Assembly (NCBI RefSeq): GCF_018403245.1
Contig: NZ_BOSH01000006.1
Location: forward strand, 332,422-396,421
DNA length: 64,000 bases
Direction: 5' to 3'
Source: Paenibacillus sp. J2TS4
Lineage (GTDB): Bacteria; Bacillota; Bacilli; Paenibacillales; NBRC-103111
Position numbers and translations under genes: made by a program. Position 1 is the stretch's first letter. Each line of letters begins with the position of its first letter. Of the stretch, positions 1 to 8,359 are shown piece by piece. The notes under the pieces were generated by a model that saw only the letters and a list, made by a program, of their open reading frames with translations, did not search any database and was not told where the DNA came from.

Positions 1-2
1 TG

Positions 3-866
3 CTCAGTCACCGGAGCATCCGTTATTTGGGTCAAATTACGAAAGCGGTGCAGCAAATCTCCTCTGGAGATTTTGATGTCCGGATTCCTGTTCGTTCCCG
101 GGATGAACTGGGGGAGCTGGGGGAAAATATCAATCGGATGGCTCAGCAGCTTAAAGTATCCATTGAAGAGGAGCGCAGGGCGGAGCGTACGAAGAATGAG
201 CTGATTACGAGTGTTTCCCATGATTTGCGGACGCCGCTTACTTCGATTAACGGTTACCTGGGATTGGTGGAACAAGACCGTTATCGGGACGAAGTAGAGC
301 TTCGCTATTATGTCAATATTGCTTATGATAAGGCCCAACGGCTGACCGGACTGATTAACGACCTGTTTGAATATGCGCGGGCCAGCGGTGGAGGAATGAA
401 GCTGAAGCCTTCGCAGATTAATCTTGTCGAAATGCTGGGGCAGGTGGCTGCTCACTTTCGGCTGCAGCTGGAACGGGTAGGTATGGAGTGCCGGTTATTT
501 TTTCCCGAAGAAAAAATAATTATTACGGCAGATGGAGACAAGCTGGTCCGCGTATTCGAAAATTTATTTATTAACGCCATGAATTATGGCAAGGATGGCA
601 AATATATCGATTTGAAGGTGATGCGCGATAACGGTGATTCGGTCGTTCATGTGATCAACTACGGAGATCCGATTCCGAACACGGACCTGCCTCATATTTT
701 TGACCGATTTTATCGGGTGGAGAAATCGAGGGCCGAGGAGACCGGGGGCTCCGGTCTGGGGCTCGCTATAGCCAAGACAGTCGTCGAGCTTCACGGAGGC
801 ACCATAGCTGCCGACAGCGATCAGTTAAGAACGCAGTTTGAAATTCGTCTGCCGATAACGGAATAA
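3..866 (+). CDS. Sensor histidine kinase, C-terminal part (gene cut by window start)
   Basis: Membrane sensor kinase of a two-component system; the sensor and membrane parts lie before the window, and the frame is open to its first bases. A HAMP linker comes first (GDFDVRIPVRSRDELGEL region). It is followed by the HisKA phosphoacceptor box (SHDLRTPLTS, His is the phosphorylated residue) and a HATPase domain with an N box (ENLFINAMNYG) and a G2 box (GGSGLGLAI). A TTG at 27 could initiate, but the HAMP reads upstream of it, so this is truncation rather than a true start. The layout resembles VanS-type kinases, and a D,D-carboxypeptidase gene follows on the same strand. That fits a cell-wall signal, but this is inference. 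Confidence 0.9.
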   Translation, partial: LSHRSIRYLGQITKAVQQISSGDFDVRIPVRSRDELGELGENINRMAQQLKVSIEEERRAERTKNELITSVSHDLRTPLTSINGYLGLVEQDRYRDEVELRYYVNIAYDKAQRLTGLINDLFEYARASGGGMKLKPSQINLVEMLGQVAAHFRLQLERVGMECRLFFPEEKIIITADGDKLVRVFENLFINAMNYGKDGKYIDLKVMRDNGDSVVHVINYGDPIPNTDLPHIFDRFYRVEKSRAEETGGSGLGLAIAKTVVELHGGTIAADSDQLRTQFEIRLPITE

Positions 867-1110
867 TCCGGCTTTATAAAAATCGTTATCGGTAAATTTC
901 GACAGTAAACGCAGGCTTTCTTGAATAGGGATCAAGGACGCACCAGTCGTTTATCCTTGCTCCTCTCTTGTTCCTTTCGACTGGTTCTTAAACTTTATAA
1001 AAGTAAATTTAAGAAAAACTTTAAGTTTTATTATCTATTGGTTAAGCAATTTTCGGTAGAGTTAGAACAGTCGCAACACTACCCGAATGGCAGACGAAAG
1101 GACCAAGAGA

Positions 1111-2034
1111 ATGAAACGAAAATTTTTTCTTTTTTTATTTGCGTTAGCCATTGTGCTGGTGGCTAATGCCGTAGGAAAGGATGGCTGGGTACGGTTATGG
1201 AATCAGGTTAAGGTACAGACGAATGACCGTGATTTCGCCATGAAGGAAATTCAGGGGGAAGCCGCTATACTGATGGATCAGCGGACGGGAAAAATACTAT
1301 TCTATAAAAATGATAAAGAGAGAATGTATCCGGCTAGCACGACTAAAATATTGACGGCGTTGCTGGCTTTGGAGCTGGGAGATATGGATGAGATAGTCGA
1401 GGTAGGGGAGGAAGCGAAACCCCACCCCGGAGAAAGCAAAGCAGGGTTGGTGCAGGGGCAGCGCCTTCCTCTGCGGGATCTGCTTCATGCCCTGATGCTT
1501 CCCTCCGGTAACGATGCGGCCCGAACGATCGCCATTCACATCGCGGCCCGGACCAGCGGCCGGACGGACATGGAGGCCAGTGAAGCGACCTCTTATTTTG
1601 CCGGACTGATGAACGACAGAGCCCGGCGGGTCGGGGCTAAGCATTCGCATTTTGTCAATCCGCACGGCTTGCATGACGATAACCATTATACGACGGCACG
1701 CGATATGATGCTAATTGCCAGTGAGGCGATGAAAAATGAAGATTTCCGGAGCATCGTCAGTACGGAGATGTATACTTCCCACTCCAAAGGTCAGCCTGAG
1801 ACGTTAAGCTTTACGAACACCAATCAGCTGCTCCAGAAAAACAGCGGGAATTATTTTGAGGGGGCAGACGGGATCAAAACAGGATTTACTGATGAGGCTG
1901 GCTATTGTCTGGTTTCTTCTGCAACCCGGTATAATGCGGGGCTTATAGCCGTCGTCCTTAAATCGACTAATGACAGGGTATGGCTGGATTCCAGCCAATT
2001 GCTTGAATATGGATTTAAGGCCTTGACCCATTAA
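1111..2034 (+). CDS. Serine-type D-Ala-D-Ala carboxypeptidase (peptidase S11, DacA/DacF-like)
   Basis: Penicillin-binding protein that trims the terminal D-Ala from peptidoglycan stem peptides outside the membrane. All three active-site motifs are visible: SxxK as STTK (about residues 76-79), SxN as SGN (132-134) and KTG (256-258). A hydrophobic segment at residues 4-20 acts as signal or anchor. I chose the ATG at 1111, preceded by GAAAGGA at good spacing, over an in-frame ATG at 1087 that has no clear ribosome binding site. At 307 residues it is shorter than DacA and lacks an evident C-terminal amphipathic anchor, so the N-terminal helix may be the membrane tether. It follows the kinase by about 245 bases. 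Confidence 0.9.
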   Translation: MKRKFFLFLFALAIVLVANAVGKDGWVRLWNQVKVQTNDRDFAMKEIQGEAAILMDQRTGKILFYKNDKERMYPASTTKILTALLALELGDMDEIVEVGEEAKPHPGESKAGLVQGQRLPLRDLLHALMLPSGNDAARTIAIHIAARTSGRTDMEASEATSYFAGLMNDRARRVGAKHSHFVNPHGLHDDNHYTTARDMMLIASEAMKNEDFRSIVSTEMYTSHSKGQPETLSFTNTNQLLQKNSGNYFEGADGIKTGFTDEAGYCLVSSATRYNAGLIAVVLKSTNDRVWLDSSQLLEYGFKALTH

Positions 2035-2196
2035 ATAGGATACAAAACAAGGGGTTTAAAGGTTCGGAGGCAATTTTCTTCGGAGTGGAAAGAAGCTTTT
2101 TTTTGGGCCGCTTATATAGTTCATAATTCTGGACATGAGAGATAAACTGTAGGATAATAGAGGAAATCCATAGATTTCTTGCTAGAACGGAGAACG

Positions 2197-2224
2197 AAAG
2201 GAGGCGCTGTCGACCTCCTTTTCT
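2197..2224 (+). terminator. Terminator-like hairpin after the carboxypeptidase gene
   Basis: An 8-bp stem (AAAGGAGG paired with CCTCCTTT) with a 9-base loop ends in a short T run. It lies about 165 bases after the carboxypeptidase stop and could end that transcript. The AAAGGAGG arm also looks like a ribosome binding site, but no gene starts after it. Confidence 0.4.
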
Positions 2225-2300
2225 CATGGAATAGTTTAGCTGCAGTCATTTCTCCACTAGAAATTGAGGATGTAATCTATTATTAATCGGGGTGAACGGA

Positions 2301-3983
2301 TTGCGTAAGATGAAGAGGACAAGGACAAATTGGAAAAAAGCAGCGGTCGGAACCGTACTGGCTCTGAGCTTAAGCCTGCCGGTGAATGTTATGGCCAATC
2401 CTGTGCCCGCGAAAGTAACCGTTGAAGCGGCATTGTCCGAATTGGTTCCGCTCAGAGTGGTAGCTGAATCAATCGGGGCCGAGGTCGCTTGGAATCAGGA
2501 GACTTATCAAGCTGAAATCCGTCGCGGCGATCAGCAGCTAACGGTTACCATTGGAGAGCACAAGGCGATCATGAACGGAACCGAAGTTCAGATGGAGAAG
2601 GCCGCCCAGTTGATTAATGAGTTAACGATGGTCCCGCTGGAAGCCATTGAACAAGCTTTCCAGGCTGATCTTGATTGGGATGAGGAGGACGGTCTCCATA
2701 TTAATAAAGAAGACCTGGTGTCCTTGAGCGGATTTATTATGAATCAATTATTTAGTGGAAATTATTCTGAGATTCCGGATCTGATCAGTGATCCTCTGAA
2801 GAAGGCCCTGACTCCGGAAGTCATTCAAATAATGGGAATGCAAGTTATCGGTATTTATGGAGCGCCTGAGAAATTGATCACTGTGCAGCAGGATGACAAT
2901 GCCGTGCATCATAACGTGAAATTGACCTATATGACCGCCAACCAAATTCCGTTAGAAATTACCCTTCGCTATAATCAGGATCGGTTGTTGAACGATCTTT
3001 TTATTCCTTACATGGGAGCCGCCGGGTACGAAAAGCCTAGCTATGAAGATCCAGACGCTTATACGGAGAAAGAAGTCGTCATTGGAGAAGCACCATTCCT
3101 GCTGCCGGGCACCTTGACGCTGCCGCAAGGGGAAGGTCCGTTTCCGGTCGTAGTCCTTGTTCATGGATCAGGGATGAATGACCGTGATGAAGCGGTCGGA
3201 GCCTATAAGCCATTCCGGGATATCGCCGTCGGGTTAGCTGCTCAGGATGTGGCGGTGCTTCGTTATGAGAAACGGACGCGGGAATATCCTTATCAATCCA
3301 GTGCGATTCCCAATTTCACCGTTCAGCACGAAACGGTGGAGGACGCTCTTCATGCTGTGAAATTGTTGCAGTCTGAGGATAAAATCGACCCCGAGCGGAT
3401 TTATTTGGCTGGACACAGCCAGGGCGCTATGCTTGTCCCCCGGATGATCGAGGCTGATGAGGCGGGAAGTGTGGCCGGAGCGGCAGTCATTTCGGGGCCG
3501 TCCACTCCTCTGGAGGATATTCTTCTGTGGCAATTTGAATCGCAGCTCAAGTACGCCAAGGAGAACAATGTTCCTGAAGAACAAATTGCTCAGCTCGAGC
3601 AGCAGGTTGCCCTTTATAAGGAAGATCTGAAGGCGATTAAAGATCCGGAAGTACAGACGGAGCCGGAGAATTTCAACTTTGGCAATTTTGCTTGGTGGAA
3701 GGACTTTAGCAATTACTACGGTGGAGAACTAGCCAAGGATCAAACCGTTCCTCTTATTATCATGCAAGGGGACAACGATTCTCAGGTTCCGGCCAAGGAA
3801 TTGGATGGCTGGAAGGAAGCACTCTCTGCCCGCAACGATGTAGCTTACAAGCTGTATCCTCGAATGAATCACTTCTTGATCGAAGTGGATCAGCCTTCAA
3901 CCGGGTTGGAATACGCGGTGCCCGGCAATGTATCGAAGCAATTGATTGACGATCTGGCCGAATGGATCAAGAAACAGAATTAG
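2301..3983 (+). CDS. Secreted alpha/beta hydrolase with N-terminal copper-amine-oxidase-like domain
   Basis: Exported hydrolase of unknown substrate. The order is: signal peptide (basic start, hydrophobic run, cleavage near VNVMA), a stalk-type copper amine oxidase N-terminal-like domain (about residues 40-120, with LVPLRVVAES and MVPLEAIEQAF), a DUF3887-like segment (about 145-230), then an alpha/beta hydrolase. The hydrolase shows an oxyanion region HGSG, nucleophile elbow GHSQGA (Ser near 373), an acid in GDNDSQVP and a catalytic His in MNHF near the C terminus. The TTG at 2301 has GGGGTGA six bases upstream and is preferred over the GTG at 2292. This domain order is common in Paenibacillus exported esterase/peptidase-like proteins. 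Confidence 0.85.
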   Translation: MRKMKRTRTNWKKAAVGTVLALSLSLPVNVMANPVPAKVTVEAALSELVPLRVVAESIGAEVAWNQETYQAEIRRGDQQLTVTIGEHKAIMNGTEVQMEKAAQLINELTMVPLEAIEQAFQADLDWDEEDGLHINKEDLVSLSGFIMNQLFSGNYSEIPDLISDPLKKALTPEVIQIMGMQVIGIYGAPEKLITVQQDDNAVHHNVKLTYMTANQIPLEITLRYNQDRLLNDLFIPYMGAAGYEKPSYEDPDAYTEKEVVIGEAPFLLPGTLTLPQGEGPFPVVVLVHGSGMNDRDEAVGAYKPFRDIAVGLAAQDVAVLRYEKRTREYPYQSSAIPNFTVQHETVEDALHAVKLLQSEDKIDPERIYLAGHSQGAMLVPRMIEADEAGSVAGAAVISGPSTPLEDILLWQFESQLKYAKENNVPEEQIAQLEQQVALYKEDLKAIKDPEVQTEPENFNFGNFAWWKDFSNYYGGELAKDQTVPLIIMQGDNDSQVPAKELDGWKEALSARNDVAYKLYPRMNHFLIEVDQPSTGLEYAVPGNVSKQLIDDLAEWIKKQN

Positions 3984-4003
3984 GAAAGAAACTAGTCAAC
4001 GCA

Positions 4004-4031
4004 AGCTGCCGGGGATTCCCCGGCTTTTTTC
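4004..4031 (+). terminator. Rho-independent terminator of the hydrolase gene
   Basis: A perfect 7-bp GC stem (GCCGGGG / CCCCGGC) with a 3-base loop is followed at once by six T residues, 21 bases after the stop codon. Confidence 0.9.
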
Positions 4032-4117
4032 ATGCCGACGAGATCGAACGGAATCTTTGCCGGCTGCTAAGAGCGAAAGAAAGTCGAGCTCCGTTGCCGG
4101 GCGACAGCCATTCAAAT

Positions 4118-4147
4118 AACAGCCAACGCCAGATGGCGTTGGCTGTT
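4118..4147 (-). terminator. Strong hairpin between convergent genes
   Basis: A perfect 13-bp inverted repeat (AACAGCCAACGCC / GGCGTTGGCTGTT) with loop AGAT sits between the hydrolase gene and the leftward EamA gene. It probably ends the EamA transcript and may work in both directions. Confidence 0.65.
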
Positions 4148-4239
4148 TCGAAAGTAACGGTTCTCCTTGAGTTGTTAGATCCATGCTAAATGTGCGGGTT
4201 CTCATTTTCTCTGTCGGTTGAATAGGCTGGCCAGCTTGA

Positions 4240-5121
4240 TCATCCGATCAGCCGCAGCAAAATCATGCCGCAGAAAGCGAAGACGATTCCGGCGGTCTCC
4301 TGTTTGTTGAATTTTTCCTTCAGAAACAATCGTGCATAGAACAGGATAATCAGGACGTTCATGGCTACGACCGCTGAAACAAGCCCGGTCACGCCATATT
4401 TAAACGCAGGAAGGATAAGCAGCATTCCGGATATATTGCTTATTCCGACCACGAGCCCCCAGAGAATAGTTTTGGAAAATGACCAGGAGGGAACAGTCTC
4501 CTCATTGGACGCTTGTGCAGCTTGGGCTCGCGTTTTCTTCAAGCTCAACAGCCAGGAAACAAAGAACAGCACCATTCCGGTAGCATACATGACGACCAAG
4601 GTCGGAATGGTCTCTCCTCCCCATAGCATGGCCTGCTTGGAGGCGACGTCTGTAATACCGAAAGAAATAAGGGTAATGATTCCCCATTGTACGCCCTTCA
4701 AGTTAGAGAGGGATAAGTCGCTGGAATAGCGGATTAATAAAATACCGCTGATGATGACCAGAAATGCGGCCCCCTGTCCCCAGGTCAATGCCTCTCCCCA
4801 TAAAGCATAGGCCATAATAACAACGACGACCGGAGGGAGTCCGGCCAGAATAGCGATTAATGAGGCCTTGCCGACGGCAAAGCCTTTATACATGGCCGCA
4901 TTGGCGGTAAATGAAAATACTCCCATCAAGAGGCCGATCCAGACGGCTGGTGACCATTCCGGCTGGAGAATCAAACTCAGTCCGACAGCAATCAATGTCC
5001 CGGATAAATAAACACCGAACAGCAGCAAATTGCGATCCAGAGGCTTTTGGGAAGTCCACTGGTATAGTATGCCTCTCATTCCGAAGAACAAACAGGCCAG
5101 GCTTGCATAGACGAGCCACAT
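4240..5121 (-). CDS. EamA-family (drug/metabolite transporter superfamily) permease
   Basis: Integral membrane transporter of 293 residues with about ten hydrophobic segments arranged as two EamA repeats (about residues 1-135 and 145-293). Repeat ends are typical: ISGILLIRY in the first half and FCGMILLRLIG at the C terminus. The acidic/basic loop at about 195-205 separates the halves. Substrate cannot be read from the sequence; relatives export amino acids, nucleosides or other metabolites. The ribosome binding site before the ATG is weak (AAAGGA is about 15 bases away), so the start is less certain than the family. It is transcribed away from trpB across a 244-base shared upstream region. 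Confidence 0.85.
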   Translation of the reverse strand: MWLVYASLACLFFGMRGILYQWTSQKPLDRNLLLFGVYLSGTLIAVGLSLILQPEWSPAVWIGLLMGVFSFTANAAMYKGFAVGKASLIAILAGLPPVVVVIMAYALWGEALTWGQGAAFLVIISGILLIRYSSDLSLSNLKGVQWGIITLISFGITDVASKQAMLWGGETIPTLVVMYATGMVLFFVSWLLSLKKTRAQAAQASNEETVPSWSFSKTILWGLVVGISNISGMLLILPAFKYGVTGLVSAVVAMNVLIILFYARLFLKEKFNKQETAGIVFAFCGMILLRLIG

Positions 5122-5365
5122 GAACTACATCAGATCCTTTCTAGTCATACTATGAAGTTAGCAAAAAGTCACTCTTTCCACTATAGGCAGACTCTTGAAT
5201 TCCGTCAAGGTTGACCTTCTTCACTTTTCTCTGTGCATCAAACACATGCTTCAGTAAAGATAGAGGCCAGAAAAGCATCCATGACAAACAGGTGGGATTT
5301 TAGTAGAATAGATCATTATTAGCAGATTATATAATGAATTGAAATTTCACAGGGAGGGCTTTAGA

Positions 5366-6532
5366 ATGGGCACCGATCAGCAGGCTGGTTTTTTTGGTTC
5401 TTTCGGTGGCAGCTTCATACCGCCGGAATTACAGCAAGCTATGGATTATTTAACGGAGCAATTTGAGAAATATAAAGACGATCCTGATTTTATTGAAGAG
5501 TATCAATACTATTTAAAAGAGTATGTCGGCCGCGACAATCCGCTGACGTATGCAAAGCATCTGTCGGAGAAGCTGGGCGGAGCGAAAATTTATTTAAAAA
5601 GAGAAGATTTAAACCATACCGGTTCTCATAAAATCAACAATGTGCTCGGGCAGATTTTGTTGGCAAAGCGGATGGGGGCGAAACGGGTTATTGCCGAAAC
5701 CGGAGCCGGACAGCATGGAGTGGCAACGGCAACCGTGTGTGCGATGTTCGGTATGGAATGCGTGATTTATATGGGAGCTGAGGATACTCGTCGGCAAGCG
5801 CTCAATGTCTTCCGGATGGAGCTGCTCGGTGCGAAGGTGGTGCCGGTGAACAAAGGTCAGGGCAGGCTTAAAGACGCTGTAGATGAAGCGTTAGGAGACC
5901 TGGTAGCCAACTACAAGAACACGTTCTATTTGCTTGGCTCTGCGGTAGGACCGCATCCGTTCCCGACGATGGTCAAGCATTTTCAATCGATTATTAGCGA
6001 GGAGTCGAAAAGGCAAATCATCGAAAAAGAGGGCCGTCTGCCGGATGCTGTTATCGCCTGTGTGGGGGGAGGCAGTAACGGAATCGGTTCTTTCGCACAC
6101 TATATCGACGAGCCGTCGGTTCGGTTAATTGGAGTGGAGCCGGATCAGGCCCCTACTTTAACCCAGGGGGTTCCGGGAATGCTGCACGGCTTCAAGTGCC
6201 TAGTGCTGCTGGATGAGCAGGGGGAGCCTCGGAAAACCTACTCTATCGCCGCCGGTCTCGATTATCCCGGGATTGGTCCGGAGCATAGCTATTTGAAGGA
6301 ATCCGGACGGGCCGAATATTATGCCGTTTCTAATGAAGAAGTACTGGAAGCCTTCCAGGTGCTTTCTCGTACGGAAGGGATCATTCCGGCTTTGGAGAGC
6401 GCTCATGCGGTTGCTTACGCTCTGAAGCTGGGTCCGACACTTAGCCACGATCAGGTGCTGATTGTTAATCTGTCGGGTCGCGGTGATAAGGACGTCGAGC
6501 AAGTGTTCGAAATGCTGAAGGAGAAGAAGTAA
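5366..6532 (+). CDS. trpB: Tryptophan synthase beta chain (stand-alone)
   Basis: PLP enzyme that joins indole and L-serine to give tryptophan. The PLP lysine motif HTGSHKINN, the Glu-containing ETGAGQHG loop and the phosphate-binding GGGSNGIG are all present, so catalysis looks intact. The ATG at 5366 follows AGGGAGG at ideal spacing; an in-frame TTG at 5339 lies upstream of that site. The length of 388 residues fits the family. No trpA or other trp gene is nearby: the left neighbour is a divergent EamA transporter and the right neighbour a convergent SDR. It may be a second TrpB working as an indole salvage enzyme or with a distant TrpA. Confidence 0.92.
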   Translation: MGTDQQAGFFGSFGGSFIPPELQQAMDYLTEQFEKYKDDPDFIEEYQYYLKEYVGRDNPLTYAKHLSEKLGGAKIYLKREDLNHTGSHKINNVLGQILLAKRMGAKRVIAETGAGQHGVATATVCAMFGMECVIYMGAEDTRRQALNVFRMELLGAKVVPVNKGQGRLKDAVDEALGDLVANYKNTFYLLGSAVGPHPFPTMVKHFQSIISEESKRQIIEKEGRLPDAVIACVGGGSNGIGSFAHYIDEPSVRLIGVEPDQAPTLTQGVPGMLHGFKCLVLLDEQGEPRKTYSIAAGLDYPGIGPEHSYLKESGRAEYYAVSNEEVLEAFQVLSRTEGIIPALESAHAVAYALKLGPTLSHDQVLIVNLSGRGDKDVEQVFEMLKEKK

Positions 6533-6539
6533 GGAATAC

Positions 6540-6586
6540 GGGGGCAAGACGGTCTAATCGTATATCATGCGGACCGTCATGCCCCC
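6540..6586. repeat. Long two-part hairpin across the trpB/SDR 3' ends
   Basis: GGGGGCA pairs with TGCCCCC (7 bp). After one A-A mismatch, GACGGTC pairs with GACCGTC (7 bp) around a 17-base loop. It begins just after the trpB stop and covers the last ten or so codons of the convergent SDR gene. No T run follows on either strand. Confidence 0.6.
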
Positions 6587-7312
6587 GTCTATCACTAGGT
6601 TCTGCCCGGTGATGAAGCCCGAGCCTGAGCCAGCCAGGAATAAGCAAGCCTCGGCAATGTCTTCGGGAGTGCCGACCCGGCCAACCGGGTGCTGCCGCTG
6701 GTCCCGTTCACTATGGTGTGGAGCGGACGCTCGGGAGGACAACTGCCAGTCCGACGTTTCTATCCAGCCGGGACTGATCGCATTCACGCGGATGCCGTAA
6801 GGACCGAGGCTGACCGCCATGGAGTGAGCCAATGCGAGAAGCCCTCCCTTGGAGGCGGAATAGGCTTCGGTATCGGGCTCGGACATAAGCGCCCGGGTCG
6901 AAGCGATATGAATAATGCTGCCGCTGCCCTGTCTTCTCATCACTTGCGCGGCTTGCTGTGAGCACAGGAACGCTCCCCGCAAATTAACGGCCACGACGCG
7001 GTCAAATTGTTCCGCGGTCAGCTCCAGCATAGGCGCGTTGCGGCTAATTCCGGCGTTGTTCACGAGGACGTCGATCCGTCCATATTCCTCTTGAGTCAGG
7101 CGGAACCAACGATGCACCGCCTCTTCATCCGCCACATCCGCACGCAGGAACATAGCCTGTCCTCCCATTTGCCTTATTCGTCGGATAACTTCAAAACCGG
7201 CCTCTTTATCCAGATCGGCAATGGAGACAGAATATCCCTGGGCAGCAAACTTCCAGGCGATGGCTCTGCCGATTCCTTGCCCCCCTCCAGAAACAACGGC
7301 AACCTTGTTCAT
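6554..7312 (-). CDS. Short-chain dehydrogenase/reductase (SDR)
   Basis: Cytoplasmic NAD(P)-dependent oxidoreductase of classical SDR type, 252 residues. It shows the cofactor loop GGGQGIGRAI, the NNAG structural motif (VNNAGISRN), the catalytic Ser in IHIAST, and YSASKGG giving the Tyr-xxx-Lys pair. The C-terminal GQNLVIDGGM is typical. The ATG at 7312 follows AAGGAGG with 8-base spacing; an upstream in-frame ATG at 7333 would place that site inside the gene. The substrate is unknown. It converges on trpB with only 21 bases between stop codons. Confidence 0.9.
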   Translation of the reverse strand: MNKVAVVSGGGQGIGRAIAWKFAAQGYSVSIADLDKEAGFEVIRRIRQMGGQAMFLRADVADEEAVHRWFRLTQEEYGRIDVLVNNAGISRNAPMLELTAEQFDRVVAVNLRGAFLCSQQAAQVMRRQGSGSIIHIASTRALMSEPDTEAYSASKGGLLALAHSMAVSLGPYGIRVNAISPGWIETSDWQLSSRASAPHHSERDQRQHPVGRVGTPEDIAEACLFLAGSGSGFITGQNLVIDGGMTVRMIYD

Positions 7313-7516
7313 GGCGTCTTCCTCCTTTTCCACTATTATACGAAAAAGCCATTCGATATTGAAATGTTCATTGCTTTTTCGACAAAGATTCGAATACTAT
7401 AGTACTAGCGCAAATTTATCGGTCAATTAGCGCAGGTCCGTGAATAGCCGGCAAATCTGCTGGTCCTGTCAGGACAAGGACAGATGATTTGAAGCTTTTG
7501 GAGAGGAGGGACGGAA

Positions 7517-7906
7517 TTGGACTCATCCAAAGGAAATAAACCGCAGAGGCAAATTACATATCAAATCGGGTGGAGAAAAGGTAAGATTGAATACGATCCT
7601 CAGCGCAAACGAGGCTCCAATGCCAAGAAGCCAGGTTCCTTACTTACTGCAACAGCCTCTTCCAAGAACAATTTCAAGCGGAAAAGGGCGGCCGACGATC
7701 GGGCCCGGAGAGATTCCCATAGCAAGCAAGTCTTGACGGCATCCTCGGCGAACTATCCCGCGTTGCTTTTAACAGGCTCTTCCCGCTGGTTATGGATAGA
7801 ACTGCCCTGGCTGCCGGCTCGAGCAGCGGAGGTATTGTTATGGATGCTGCCTGCCATCAGCTTTGGGCTTATTATTTGGGTTGTTTATTCGCTGATGCAC
7901 TATTAG
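7517..7906 (+). CDS. Small basic protein with C-terminal membrane segment, unknown
   Basis: Not recognised. It has 129 residues: a very basic, Lys/Arg-rich polar N-terminal half (about 1-70) and one clear hydrophobic helix at about 103-127 (VLLWMLPAISFGLIIWVVYSL). It is likely a tail-anchored inner-membrane protein with its basic part in the cytoplasm. The TTG start is supported by GGAGGG six bases upstream. The next gene starts 18 bases later, so the two probably form one operon. Confidence 0.7.
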   Translation: MDSSKGNKPQRQITYQIGWRKGKIEYDPQRKRGSNAKKPGSLLTATASSKNNFKRKRAADDRARRDSHSKQVLTASSANYPALLLTGSSRWLWIELPWLPARAAEVLLWMLPAISFGLIIWVVYSLMHY

Positions 7907-7924
7907 AAGAAAGGGGGGATCGAG

Positions 7925-8359
7925 ATGTATTCCATGTGGGCCATTTTTGCCGGAATAGTTGGCTTGATAGTGACCGGAGCAGCCGTATATACATTGTGGC
8001 ACGTCTATTCAAGTATTAACCAGACGAAAGAAGGACAGCCTCAGGATTCTCATAACTCATCCGGGCAGCGGCCGGGAGTGGGGATTTATTTTTTAAGGTG
8101 GACTGTTCTGGACGCCGCCATGCTTGCTCTATTCGCTATCGGGATGCTGTTTTTATTTGTTGATTTGTTGTCGGTCATGCGTAATCCGGAGCAGTATCCT
8201 TATCATCACTATGCGTATATCCTGGTCGGCTTTATTTTCAGCTTTCTCGGTATGCTATTCATGATTGTCCGGCTGTCTTTAACGCTACAGAGTACCCGTA
8301 TGCCGGGATCTGGGAAGGAGCATCATAATCAGCCAGAGCAGGCTGACTCCACCGAATAA
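7925..8359 (+). CDS. Small membrane protein with three predicted helices, unknown
   Basis: Not recognised. It has 144 residues with hydrophobic segments at about 4-25, 64-86 and 97-118, and a polar C-terminal tail. The ATG has AGAAAGGGGGGATCGAG upstream. Its last 75 bases overlap, on the opposite strand, the end of the YkvI-like gene. It is probably co-transcribed with the preceding small membrane protein. Confidence 0.7.
   Translation: MYSMWAIFAGIVGLIVTGAAVYTLWHVYSSINQTKEGQPQDSHNSSGQRPGVGIYFLRWTVLDAAMLALFAIGMLFLFVDLLSVMRNPEQYPYHHYAYILVGFIFSFLGMLFMIVRLSLTLQSTRMPGSGKEHHNQPEQADSTE

Noticed and set aside
921..1166. 81-codon frame before the carboxypeptidase gene
   Set aside because: No ribosome binding site, overlaps the real start region, and the composition looks random.
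2035..2196. Small regulatory RNA between the carboxypeptidase and hydrolase genes
   Set aside because: Only a weak hairpin and no clear promoter-terminator pair.
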